NCBI GenBank assembly: GCA_028551475.1
Contig: CM052357.1
Coordinates: 26,309,745-26,373,744 of the forward strand
DNA: 64,000 bases
Source: Casuarina equisetifolia
Taxonomy: Eukaryota > Streptophyta > Magnoliopsida > Fagales > Casuarinaceae
Direction: 5' to 3'
Shown one piece after another: positions 1 through 9,694 of the stretch. The notes beneath the pieces were generated by a model. It was not told the DNA's origin. It made no database searches and worked only from the letters and a program-made list of their open reading frames with translations. The first letter of the stretch is position 1; the number at the start of each line of letters is the position of its first letter. Both the position numbers and the translations under genes were made by a program.

Positions 1-834
1 CTTCAGTCAATCACCGCCACGTACGCCGCGTCCCCACTGGTGTTGTCTGTGCTTGTCCTTTGGGGAAACCCCTCCACCCCAGCCCAAACACTGGCCCAAC
101 TGGCCCAAAATCTCTCTGTCTCCTCCTCCTTCGGCGCAGCATCGGTCTCCGTGGTCCGCCAACCGTCGAGCAGCCTCAACGCTCGGTTCCTCCCCCGACC
201 GTCCTCCATCAGGACCCACGCCGTTTTGATTTGCGATGATGACGTGGAAGTCGATCAGAGATCGTTTGAGTTCGCTTTCAGAACCTGGGCATCGAATCGA
301 GACCGTCTGGTTGGGTTCTTCGTTAGATCACACGATCTGGATTTGTCCAGGAAGGAGTGGATTTATACGGTGCACCCGGACAAGTACTCGATCATGCTCA
401 CCAAATTTATGATCTTGAAAAGTGATTATCTGTTCAAGTACAGCTGTGAAGGAGGGCCCAAGACGGTCGAGATGAGGAGGATCGTGGATCAAATGCGCAA
501 CTGCGAGGACATCCTGATGAATTTCGTGGTCGCTGATGAGACAAATTCGGGGCCCATATTGGTGGGGGCAGAAAGGGCGAGAGATTATGGTGATGCGCGG
601 AACGACGGGGTTGATGGAAGGTGGGGATTGAAGGGTGAGGGAGTGAAAGAAGTGGGGTTGAGCAGTAGAAAAGGAGAGCATAGGAAGAGAAGGGGACATT
701 GCATTAAGGAGTTCCATAGCATGATGGGAAGAATGCCTCTGAGGTATGCTTATGGGAAGGTTGTTAATTCAGTTGGTGAACAAGGGTTGTGTGAGAAAGG
801 AGGGCATTTGGTGTTTTGTGATCAACAACGGTAA
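1..834 (+). CDS. GT64 (exostosin-like) glycosyltransferase, 3' part only
   Basis: Frame 1 is open from the first base to a TAA at 832-834 (277 codons), so the gene begins left of the window and no start can be given. The metal- and nucleotide-sugar-binding DXD motif is visible as three consecutive Asp codons at 235-243, inside VLICDDDVEVD. It is followed by GT64-type blocks: a WIYTVHPDKYSIMLTKF segment, a CEDILMNFVVAD segment, and a basic C-terminus with RRGHCIKEF and GRMPLRYAYGKVV. Plant GT64 proteins are Golgi type II membrane enzymes; Arabidopsis members glycosylate inositol-phosphoceramide sphingolipids. The C-terminus looks most like the less-studied third GT64 group (At1g80290 type), but that is from memory. 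No intron is seen. The family call is firm; substrate and subgroup are not. Confidence 0.88.
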   Translation, partial: LQSITATYAASPLVLSVLVLWGNPSTPAQTLAQLAQNLSVSSSFGAASVSVVRQPSSSLNARFLPRPSSIRTHAVLICDDDVEVDQRSFEFAFRTWASNRDRLVGFFVRSHDLDLSRKEWIYTVHPDKYSIMLTKFMILKSDYLFKYSCEGGPKTVEMRRIVDQMRNCEDILMNFVVADETNSGPILVGAERARDYGDARNDGVDGRWGLKGEGVKEVGLSSRKGEHRKRRGHCIKEFHSMMGRMPLRYAYGKVVNSVGEQGLCEKGGHLVFCDQQR

Positions 835-1640
835 CAGCTGATGTACCTTTGGAATGCAAGAACAACAATTTGCATCGGTAATTCAGTTTCCGAGTCAAAA
901 ATCTTGTTTAGATTGTCTCTCCTCTTAAGATTCTCACCCTAAAATCTCACTTTTGGTCTTCTTTGCCTGCAACTGCTAAGTTCACCTTCACTAACCGAGA
1001 CTCCCGTCATTCCATCACCTATCCTTGCACGATACGCTTAAAACACCTAATTTAAGCCCCATAGAAAAACCCTTTCCCGTTCAAAACCCGTTAACCTTTC
1101 TTTGTGCTGTAACGTGCCCAATTGTTTGTTTTGCGTGCTCAAACTCTTGTATATCATCACCCACTAAACTTTTATAAGTTATAAGCTTGGTGAACTTTGG
1201 CGTGTCCCCCATCACTAAGCCCCCATAAGTTTAGTGTAACAAACTTAGAGAAAACCCGTTCAATACTCAACTCTAGGCTTGAAATTGAATCAGTCATTAA
1301 TGAGGATCATCATGAGGAGAGGTTTTGGAGGATGAGGAAGGAAGAGTTTAAGGGTAGGGAGTATAGGAGAAAGTGTAAAGTATATGCCTTTATATAGTTA
1401 TTTGCCTTGTCTTAAAATTTAATACAATATTAATTACACATTTAGAGCATATTAATAAATTTGTAAACATTACTTAGATCTTGAAATAAGTAATAGTCAT
1501 TGTAACATTACAACAATGAAGATTAAATCATTATAGTCATTTTATTTAATAGCACATACAATCAATAAAAAGAGTTCTTTTAATAAAAATGGTAGTTACA
1601 TTTAAGTAAAATTAAAACAAGGGAATACAAAAGGAAACAA
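835..1640. other. 3' flank of the GT64 gene, no gene seen
   Basis: The first ~150 bases are probably 3' UTR. The rest becomes steadily more AT-rich. The only open frame here, near 1200-1397, has no recognisable protein character. Confidence 0.5.
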
Positions 1641-1649
1641 ATGAGCACC

Positions 1650-1787
1650 ACCTGAGTGGACAACTCAACAAAGAAAACTAAATAGGCTAGACTCATACTT
1701 GCATAAGTAGTCCATCAACCTGTGTGGACAACTCAACAAAGAAAACTAAGTGGGCTAGACTCATACTTGCACAACTAATCCATGAAC
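1650..1787. repeat. 68-bp tandem duplication
   Basis: A segment beginning gtggacaactcaacaaag occurs at about 1656 and again at 1724, an offset of 68 bp. The two copies differ at only a few positions, so the duplication is fairly recent. It lies in non-coding DNA next to other repeat debris. Confidence 0.85.
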
Positions 1788-1879
1788 TTGTACTATTAGT
1801 TAAGAATATAAAAATTCAACTCATTCTCGCTCGGCCAGTCGTCACTCTATACTGCCATCCAAAACATTGATGTGTTTTG

Positions 1880-2290
1880 AACTCACATAAGCCTATGATA
1901 AGTTAAAATTATTATGATTCTTAACCATCATACCAAAAGGCTTAGACTTATTGGTTAGTCAAAAACAAGTCTACCATGCTCCACATTCGACACCCTAATT
2001 GCCCACCTATGACAGCCCACTCTCTAAGTAGTTGTGGTTGCTAGTAGCCCACTCTCACCCTCCTTAGTCTTTAAAGCCTCTTATTCCAAGTTGGATCTAA
2101 TACTAAATTACTGTGATCCTTAACCATCATGTCAAAAGGCTTAAACTTGGTAGTTAACCAAAGATCAATCTATTTGGATCATGAAAATTACAACATACCC
2201 AATCAATTTAGGACACCCTAGTAACCTACTCTATGGAAACTTATACTTGTGATTCATAGATGTTAAACTAACTCTAATACCATTTGTTAT
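1880..2290. repeat. Diverged direct repeat, probably transposon-derived
   Basis: Two related stretches near 1910-2090 and 2100-2270 share phrases such as cttaaccatcat, caaaaggctta and gacaccctaa in the same order. Divergence is substantial. The following text (ctctaataccatttgttatatg, near 2272) resembles the edges of plant LTR elements, but no family can be assigned. Confidence 0.5.
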
Positions 2291-2980
2291 ATGTTTTAGC
2301 CATTGAGTTAAAACACTTAAATCTTTTGGTAGGTCTTTGCATGCTTCATTTGAATATAATCCTTAATTCAAGTCTTCAAAAACTCAAGCCAACTATGGGC
2401 CAAAGTGTGTTTTTTTTTTTCAATTTTAAATTTTTTTCTTTTTAAATATTACAACTCATGCATGTAGGGTGTCAAACTAAAACCTAATGTTTGAAATTCC
2501 TACTAACTCACTACTAATCTAGTTAACTAAGCAATATTGTGGGCCAAAATATCACTTGCAAACACAACAAATCTAGAAATGGGCCTATTAATTTGGTTAT
2601 GTAAGACTTCTAATTGAAATTCCAATAATTCCCATGAAGCTTAGTTTTCCTATAATAAAAATTATGTTTGTAAGTTTTTCTTCCTACTTTTCACAACAGG
2701 TAAGAAGAAAAAATTCAATCCTCTATTTGAAGAAAATCAATCTATTCAAATTTACAAGCCTATTACTAACTTTGTCATATTTAAATGCAACAATATGGTA
2801 TCAAAGCCAATCTTATATCTTGAATTCAAATTTAGGAATGGGCTACTTGGCACATAGATGTTATAGTGGAATTGAAGGGGCACCTAAACCAAACCTATGG
2901 AAACTCAAGTTGATAATGATATTCAAAACCTAAATTGTGCCTAAATCTTTTAGTTTACTAATTGAGACATCTAACATTAC
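2290..2980. other. AT-rich spacer, probably decayed repeat sequence
   Basis: No gene is seen. A tggtatcaaagcc string at 2796-2808 resembles a copia primer-binding site, but no gag-like sequence follows it, so it is left unassigned. Confidence 0.35.
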
Positions 2981-2999
2981 TTAAATCCCAACCTCCAAA

Positions 3000-4850
3000 C
3001 ACCATCTCTTCACCATTCTCTTCCTTATCTGAGCTTGAATCACCCAAGAACTAGGACCACTTGTTAAAGGACACGTCAGTGCCACATGTCCCAACCACGT
3101 CAACTGTTGGTGCAATGTCAAATATCCAGCCACGTCAGCCCTAACCATTATATAGATGGACAACCCAACTAGATCACTTTACCTGCGCCGTGACCCGAAT
3201 TCAACCTGCTTATGTGTTCATCCAAAATCCTTTACACCTCTGTCACTGATTTCATTCCAAATTTGGATGATTTCATTTGTAAAATTTCTAATTTTGTAAA
3301 TCATGTAAAACTTGTATATATTGTAAATAAATCGAAAAGAAATATCATTGGGAAAATTTCATCCAATGAAATTACAAATCTAGGGTTTAAGTTTCTCACC
3401 TACCTTCACCGAATTCTCACAATTCCGATCACCTTTCCTTTCACCGTTTTCTTTCATGGTATCAAAAGCCTACGACTAACGCCCCCTCTCGATCCGACTA
3501 ACCATGTCTTCCCCACAATCCTCTCACGTTGCCAATTCCTAACTCTAAAACCCTTTCCCTGAAATCCCAACCATGCCGGCAACCCCAATCTCTTCTTCTC
3601 AGCCCGCCACCCATTGCCCCTCCTTCCAAGAGCGCTTTGAGGGCTCCAATTTTGTCATCTAGCAAACTCACCTCCTCCCTTTTCTCATCTTTCACCACCT
3701 ACTTCCTATTCTCGAAGGAGTAGAACCCACCCCACCTCGCACCCTTCGTACCCTAACTAGTTCCAAAAGCCCGAATCCTGCCTGCGCCAATTGGTTACTT
3801 TGCAACCAAATGACATTGAGCTGGATTCTCACGACCTCCACCAATTCGGTGGTCACATAGCTCTTTAATCTCCAGTTTTTCGCCGCAGCGTGGGATTTTC
3901 TTAAGAAATCCTACACCGCTTAGTCTTCCACCCGTGCCTCCTCCCTCTACCTCTAACTCCACACCATCGCCAAGAGCTTTCAATTTGTAATCGAGTTTCT
4001 TCACGAGATTAAGTCTCTACTTGATCAACTAGTGGCCATCGGCGTCAAAATCAACGATGATGAGTACATCGGCCAACTGTTTCAAGGTCATGGGGACGAT
4101 TACGACACCCTCGCAACCTCCGTCTTGGTTTAAAATCAGAATGCTCCCTTTAGCCGTGAAGTGATTCACAGCCTGATTTGGCTTAGGAGGGCCATTTAAG
4201 CGGCCATGGGGTTGCCGCCATCTCCTCGACATCCTTCGCAAGCTACCAAGGCACCTTCCAGGGTTAGCCCCATCTCAACCCGATTTTTTCAAACCCTAGG
4301 CTTGACCCGTGTTCTTCACCCACTCGCCCAACCCACGTGGCCTCCACCTAACCCACCTGAGATGGCCTTCTTCCCACTATTCCAACCCAGCCTTGGCCTC
4401 CTCGCTCTAACAATTGAGGCCAATGCCGAAATGGACCCTTCTGTGGGCTCTATAAATAGGTCGAGCACCACACCAACAACTAGCCAAAGCGGTTCAACCC
4501 ACATTTCAACCCGCCTTGTCACCCATCGGCTCAAGCCTACAATTTCCTACATGCCCACCTCACCAACTCTACACCGTATCCCACTGGATCCCTTGCTCCC
4601 CTACCTCCCCACTATACTTACCCTACATCTCCCCCCATTGAATCCTCGCCTTCTTTGCATCCTCACTATACTTATCCTATACCCTATTCCATTGAATCCC
4701 CCCCTCCTCCATATACCCATTATAATTATAATGCACTTTACTCCACCCAATCCTTTCCCACAGCTCACTTTGTCGAGTGTGATTTGTAACAATCATATTT
4801 GGCAACAAATTATATCCATCTTCTCTATACTTTTGTATAGGCAGAAATAG
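3000..4850 (+). mobile_element. Fossil Ty1/copia LTR retrotransposon, 5' part (leader and gag)
   Basis: The primer-binding site is tggtatcaaaagcc at about 3458-3471, the initiator-Met tRNA type usual for Ty1/copia. It is preceded directly by sequence ending in TTCA, as expected for the end of a 5' LTR. The LTR probably starts somewhere around 2980-3110, but its left edge is not clear. Downstream is copia-type gag sequence, including the usual block around HEIKSLLDQL and NDDEYIGQLFQG, then a Pro/His-rich tail. No protease, integrase or reverse transcriptase follows and no 3' LTR was found. The copy is broken in several places and truncated, so it looks old. Confidence 0.75.
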
Positions 4851-5240
4851 ATAAGGACCGATTCTTTTTCATCTTTAATTTTGCTCACTTGGACTAAAAG
4901 GAATGTTGAAACCTGTAACATGGTCAGTCTTTCAGAACTCTAATCCCATTTCTCATGTTTTTATATGACACCTTTAGCTTCCAATGTGAACGGGCGGCGT
5001 GGCGTCGGTTGGAGACTTTACCAAATAGGTATTATCCTCAAAGCACTAACAACATCAGTAGTCCTTGTCCCCAAAAGAATTCATTTCTTCATATAATTCT
5101 CAAATTTTTCATCAATTAACTACATTAAGATCACATTCATTTGATCAATATCCATTTCTTATATTAAAATCCACCAACCCTAAACTTTTTTCCTCCTCTG
5201 TTTCTCAAGGTGGGATTTGCTTCTAGTGCCATTAATCTGT
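4851..5240. other. Spacer, no feature seen
   Basis: AT-rich sequence without a coding signature or RNA gene I can recognise. It separates the copia fossil from the unassigned unit on its right. Confidence 0.4.
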
Positions 5241-5249
5241 ACCGGAATG

Positions 5250-6350
5250 TAGCATATTAGGGTTTGTAACCCCCTCCGCGTAGGAATTATACGGAAAAGA
5301 CCGAAGATTTTGCTGTGGCAGGGATGCTACCAAGACGGATCCCGTCTCTTATTTGTTTTGCAAGGCGAGAAAGGATTGCTATAGTGAACAGATGCTTGTT
5401 CTCTGGATCTGTTGCCAAGTAATAGAATGGATTTGGAGAGTAAACTGACTTGGATGGAACTCAAGCATTTGGAAAGCCGACGGAGAGTAATATCTGATGA
5501 AAACTGAATGGATTACTGTCAGGTGACCAAAAGAAAACTTTGCACTCTCGACGAAAATGGGGGTCTTCCGCATTGAAGAGTGAACCAGAATGTTACCATT
5601 GTCAGCAAAGGAGATACAACCATAAAACGAATGTACTTGAGCTTACTAGACCAGCTTCAAAGGTATCTCAGCAAGTCTGAAGAGCAAAAGCAATTTAATT
5701 TACGAGCAGTTAAACACCTTCTTTGCCATTAAATCTCGCAAAGAGGCTGCCTGAATTACTACTCGAATAAAAAACAACACGAATAAGATTTCAAAATACA
5801 AAATGGAAAAGGAAATTTCTCTGATTTCTTGCTAACACAACCGTCACCCATTAACTAATAGCACCAAAGAGCTGCAAACCCTTTGCAAAATGTTTCAGCC
5901 ATATCAAAGCGATCCGCTACATTGAAAATGAAAGTCGCAGCGGATATGGGTGAAAGGTTGAAAGCTTATTTTAGGGGACTATATTCATCTCTAAGGCACT
6001 GCATTTAATAGCCAAAGAGATAAACTCAAGCCCCATATCGGAAAACCTTATTTGGATTAAAGAAATTCCCACAGGGCAAAAACAGAACCAGAGAAACTAA
6101 TCTTACAGACTAGAATGAGCTACGACTCGATGAATAAAACGGGAAAGGCTAGCGCCGATCTTGAATCTGCCTACGCCCTGTTGTTTGCGGAGAAACTCCA
6201 ACCCTAGGGTAGATGGAGGAGACGAGCTTGTAAGCCTTTTTATAGGCGACGTAGACGGCGATCAGATTCACAGAGTTACCCTCGGACATTTTTGTCTCAT
6301 TGTTCTTCATGTTTGGGTTTTCCTAAGCCCATTAGGCCACGTTAGGCTTT
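5250..6350 (-). other. Possible minus-strand transcription unit, unassigned
   Basis: Read on the minus strand this stretch starts like a housekeeping plant gene. There are site II-like TGGGCT/TGGGCC elements at 6325-6370, a TATA box (CTATAAAAA) at about 6236-6245, and a telo-box-like ACCCTAGGGT at 6201-6210. A plausible donor (TCTGTAAGATTAG) lies near 6095-6110. A further AAACCCTAA lies at 5258-5266. Site II and telo-box motifs are typical of ribosomal-protein and translation-related promoters. No recognisable protein is encoded, and only short frames occur. It may be a non-coding or snoRNA-host transcript, a gene remnant, or a gene of very small exons I failed to see. Confidence 0.35.
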
Positions 6351-6977
6351 TGTCTTGTTTTGGGCTCCCAAACCCATGAAGACTATATTCTTTTTCTGAT
6401 TACATAAATGCAACCAAAACAATTCCTTATTTAATTTCCATATTTATTCTTCTCCTTTCATGTTCTTGAAATTAAGCTAAAATTATCTTGGATTTTTATG
6501 TTAAATACTATTTTAGAAAGATAAATTTAAGTGTAATTATTTATACGCTAAACAAGTGAATAATTTGATAGTAAAAATTATTAACGGCAACACATATTTT
6601 ACGTGCCAAAGAAACATGTAGTGTATGGCACAATATTACTCTCAATATTGACAAAAAACAAGCCAACTTATGATTAATTTCTTGTAATTTTTTACTACAC
6701 CTAATATTACTCTCAATATCTTAGAATTAATGAATTTTTTTATCATTTTTTTAGTTGGTTAATTATTTTGCTAGGTTGGATGACCCATCATACTAGTTGT
6801 TATAAATCGGAGATGAAATATTTACCACTCATTTAGTATTGTGATCCATATAGTTACTTGAAATTGCAGGCATCCTTCTATTGACAATTCGCAAAATCAA
6901 ACTTGTTGGGGATCCACAATAGGAATAGAATATTCATTTTGAAAGAAAATACAATATCTAGTGGATAATGTAAACAC
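6235..6977. repeat. Segmental duplication, first copy (~0.74 kb)
   Basis: Three blocks in the order A (6235-6440), B (6655-6800) and C (6830-6977) reappear downstream as A' (6978-7215), B' (7210-7336) and C' (8640-8790). Shared phrases include ttaggcttttgtcttgtttt, gttggttaattattttgcta and cttgaaatt...gcatcctt...ttgacaatt. Divergence is moderate, with many substitutions and small indels. Confidence 0.75.
6236..6245 (-). promoter_or_regulatory. TATA box of the unassigned minus-strand unit
   Basis: CTATAAAAA on the minus strand, with site II-like elements ~85-130 bp upstream and a telo-box-like palindrome ~30 bp downstream. This is standard plant RNA polymerase II spacing. A related sequence recurs at ~6980 because the segment is duplicated. 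Confidence 0.45.
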
Positions 6978-8790
6978 TATTTCTTTATAGGATTACAAAC
7001 GACAAAGACAGCGATTAGCCTTTCTTTTGTTTCGGATTCACGGATTTACCCTTGAACGTTTATGTCTTATTTTTCTTCATGTTTGGTTCATCCTAGGCCC
7101 GTTAGCCCGGTAGGCTTTTGTCTTGTTTGGCTCCCATACCCTTCAAGATTTTATACTTCTTTTGTAATAACTTAAATGCAACCAAAAAAACACTTGCTAT
7201 TTAGTTTCTAGACAAGCCAACTTGTGATTAAGTTTTTGTAATCTTTTACCACACCTAATACTACTCTCAAAAATTTAGAATTAATGAATTTGTTTGATTG
7301 TCTTTTAGTTGGTTAATTATTTTGCTAGATTAGATGTGTTTGGTGAATTTTAAATACAAGTAAACATGTCAAATAAATAATATAATGATAAAAAAGTATT
7401 CTCTTATAGAAATTGGTAAATACTAAATTAATTAAGTACTAAAAATAAATTAATATTAAAATTAAAAATTTTTAAACAAAATTTCAAGACCTAATGAAGT
7501 TAAATCTAAATAAAAAATGATTACTATGAGAAATATGTTAAAGCATATAATTTTATCATAACTACTAGGTATGAATTTTCATAACTTATGCCTCTAAAAA
7601 TATTAATATCTATATGAAGACAAAACTTCTTAATTTATGTATTATCTTATGTTTAGGTATAATAAACATACTCTATTTATTAATTTATTATATTTTTATA
7701 TTTTTTTATAAAAAAATTCTTTTTAATGTTACAATGCACACACCTAATTCACACGGGTGTCGAACTCTAAACATCATTGAAATAAATAAAATGCATTAAG
7801 ATATATAAATATTTTTTAAAAATTATACAAACAACATAGTATATGTTTATACATATTTAATTTATAGTTATATATTATAATAAACTATTACATATAATTT
7901 TATTTCAATCTTAAATATACAAATTAAATTATTTAAATAGTAGTTAATCACTTAAAAGTATTAAATACAATAATATATAACTTTCATAAATAAATTATCT
8001 TACAAAATATAGAAATTTATAAAATTTAAATGATTATAGTAAAGCTATATTGTTGCTATAATGAAAGAAAATTAAAACATAATGTAATAAAAAATTAAAA
8101 TGATAATAAAAATTAAGTAAAATATCTAAAATAAAGAAAAATAAGATAATTCTCTTTCTCCCTTGGTTCCGGCGGCACCCCTTTTTCTCTCTCTTCTTTC
8201 TCTCTTTTTTTTTATTCTCTCGTGCGTATCCCTTTTTTCTCTCTTCACGTTTGCTCGCTTTTTGTATTCTCTCGTGCGGCGTGCCCGGGCTTTCTCCTCA
8301 GAATGCACGCTTCTTTTTTTCTTCCTTTTTTGTCCTTTTTGTCTTCTTCCTTTATTCCATGCACGTTGCCTCTTCTTCTTCCCTTTTTTTTTTTTTTTTC
8401 ATTCCTTAGGTGCCTCGTTTAAGGTTCTTCTTCTTTTTTTTTTTTTTTTCCTTTCATTCCTAAGGTGCGTAGTTTAAGGTTCCTCGAGTGCTTGTCAGGC
8501 TCTTTTAAGGTTTGCTGCATATAATAAAGATTTAAATAAATATATAAAAATTTAAATATTATTTTCATAAATTTGATTTATTTATATTTTAAAAAAATAA
8601 AAATAATTTTATAAAAATAGAGTTATCAAGATAGTTCATCACAATAATTGTGAGGCATCTAATCACTTGAAATTATATGCATCCTTATATTGACAATTTA
8701 AAAAATTAAACTTGTTTAAGATCCACAATAGAAATAAAATGTTTATTTTGGAAGGAAATACAATATTTTATAGGTAATGTAAACTTACAA
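6978..8790. repeat. Segmental duplication, second copy, split by an insertion
   Basis: A' and B' run contiguously from 6978 to about 7336. C' resumes at about 8640. The ~1.3 kb between B' and C' is absent from the first copy, so it was either inserted after duplication or deleted from copy one. Confidence 0.7.
7337..8630. other. AT-rich plus pyrimidine-rich insertion of unknown origin
   Basis: The first ~800 bases are very AT-rich. From 8150 to 8500 the plus strand is strongly pyrimidine-rich with internal repeats: ttctctcgtgcg occurs twice (near 8215 and 8267), and a cattcct(t/a)aggtgc...gtttaaggttc unit occurs twice (near 8400 and 8454). No coding signature, terminal inverted repeats or primer-binding site was found. 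Open frames in the pyrimidine tract are low-complexity by-products. Confidence 0.55.
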
Positions 8791-9694
8791 TGTACATCTC
8801 AAATGCTTTTCTTTCTCAACTTTATTGTCTAACATGTGCTACTAATAAAATCAATATGCACATTTGATATTTCCCTTAATTCCTGCTTATACTCTAACTA
8901 CTAAAACTGAAATCCTGATGGAAACTCTTGGGAATTTTTTTTATTGTGTTTTGCTAGTAAGTGAAATATAGATAACTGGTCATTCATGACAGCATACTAC
9001 TTTATTGAGGAGCACCCTTGACATAACTAGAGTTCAGAGGTAAAATAGTCGTGGTATAATTTGTTTCATTTTATTCCGTATTCCTTCCGGTTATGGATTG
9101 AGATGGACGTTTGAGAAGCATATCCCAGGGGATTCTCGATTAACCACCGTAGCCATGCTCCGGCACGAGACGCAACTGTCCAACTAGAGAAGAATCCAAC
9201 TAAAAAGGTGGAATCCAATTAAAGGTGGAGACAGCAGTAATTACGCGCTTCAATACGTATAAAGCAAGAATCAGTTACAATCCCGTCGGATCAGGATTGC
9301 TTCTCAAAATTGAAAATTCCAAGCCGGGTTAATCGTCAGCTATCTTATCCAGGTGAGGTGGAGCTGACATGATCTGTAACTGATAAATTCACACTCTTGG
9401 ACCAAGCTCCTGGATGCGTAAGAAGCACTTTAGAGGAAGAAGACAAATTAGGCATCGACAGAAACCGAAGCATTGTAGCTGTACTAGCCCAGGGAGAACA
9501 AGAGTCTGCCTGTTGCGCTGTGGATTTGACGCGTGAAGAAAAGCCGTGATCATCTTCTCCAACTTGTCTGCCATTTCTCTCTCTCACCGATCACGCGATA
9601 CCGGAACCTATATTTGGATCTCTCTCTGTTGGCTCCAGAGGTTGTTTACAACATTAGAGAATTCTGATTTGTGGTACACAGAGAGAGGGAAAGA
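8790..9694. other. Upstream region and 5' leader of the L-arabinokinase gene
   Basis: No independent gene is seen. Sequence from about 9590 to 9694 looks like the 5' UTR, being CT-rich and then GA-rich (agagagaggga). No convincing TATA box was located. Confidence 0.45.

Noticed and set aside
2796-2808. A second copia primer-binding site (tggtatcaaagcc)
   Set aside because: No LTR end directly before it and no gag-like sequence after it; a 13-base match alone is weak.
5488-5680. Box C/D snoRNA (ctgatga and ctga boxes on the plus strand)
   Set aside because: The only box pairs found are 8 nt or ~180 nt apart with no terminal stem, so the spacing does not fit a snoRNA.
8126-8477. Open frames in the pyrimidine-rich tract (Phe/Leu/Ser-rich or Arg/Lys/Glu-rich)
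   Set aside because: Low-complexity translation of a CT-rich stretch on both strands, with no gene character.
9389-9574. Minus-strand open frame with a true ATG just upstream of ARA1, as a possible divergent gene
   Set aside because: 61 codons, no recognisable family, no clear donor site or promoter pattern. It overlaps the probable ARA1 promoter.
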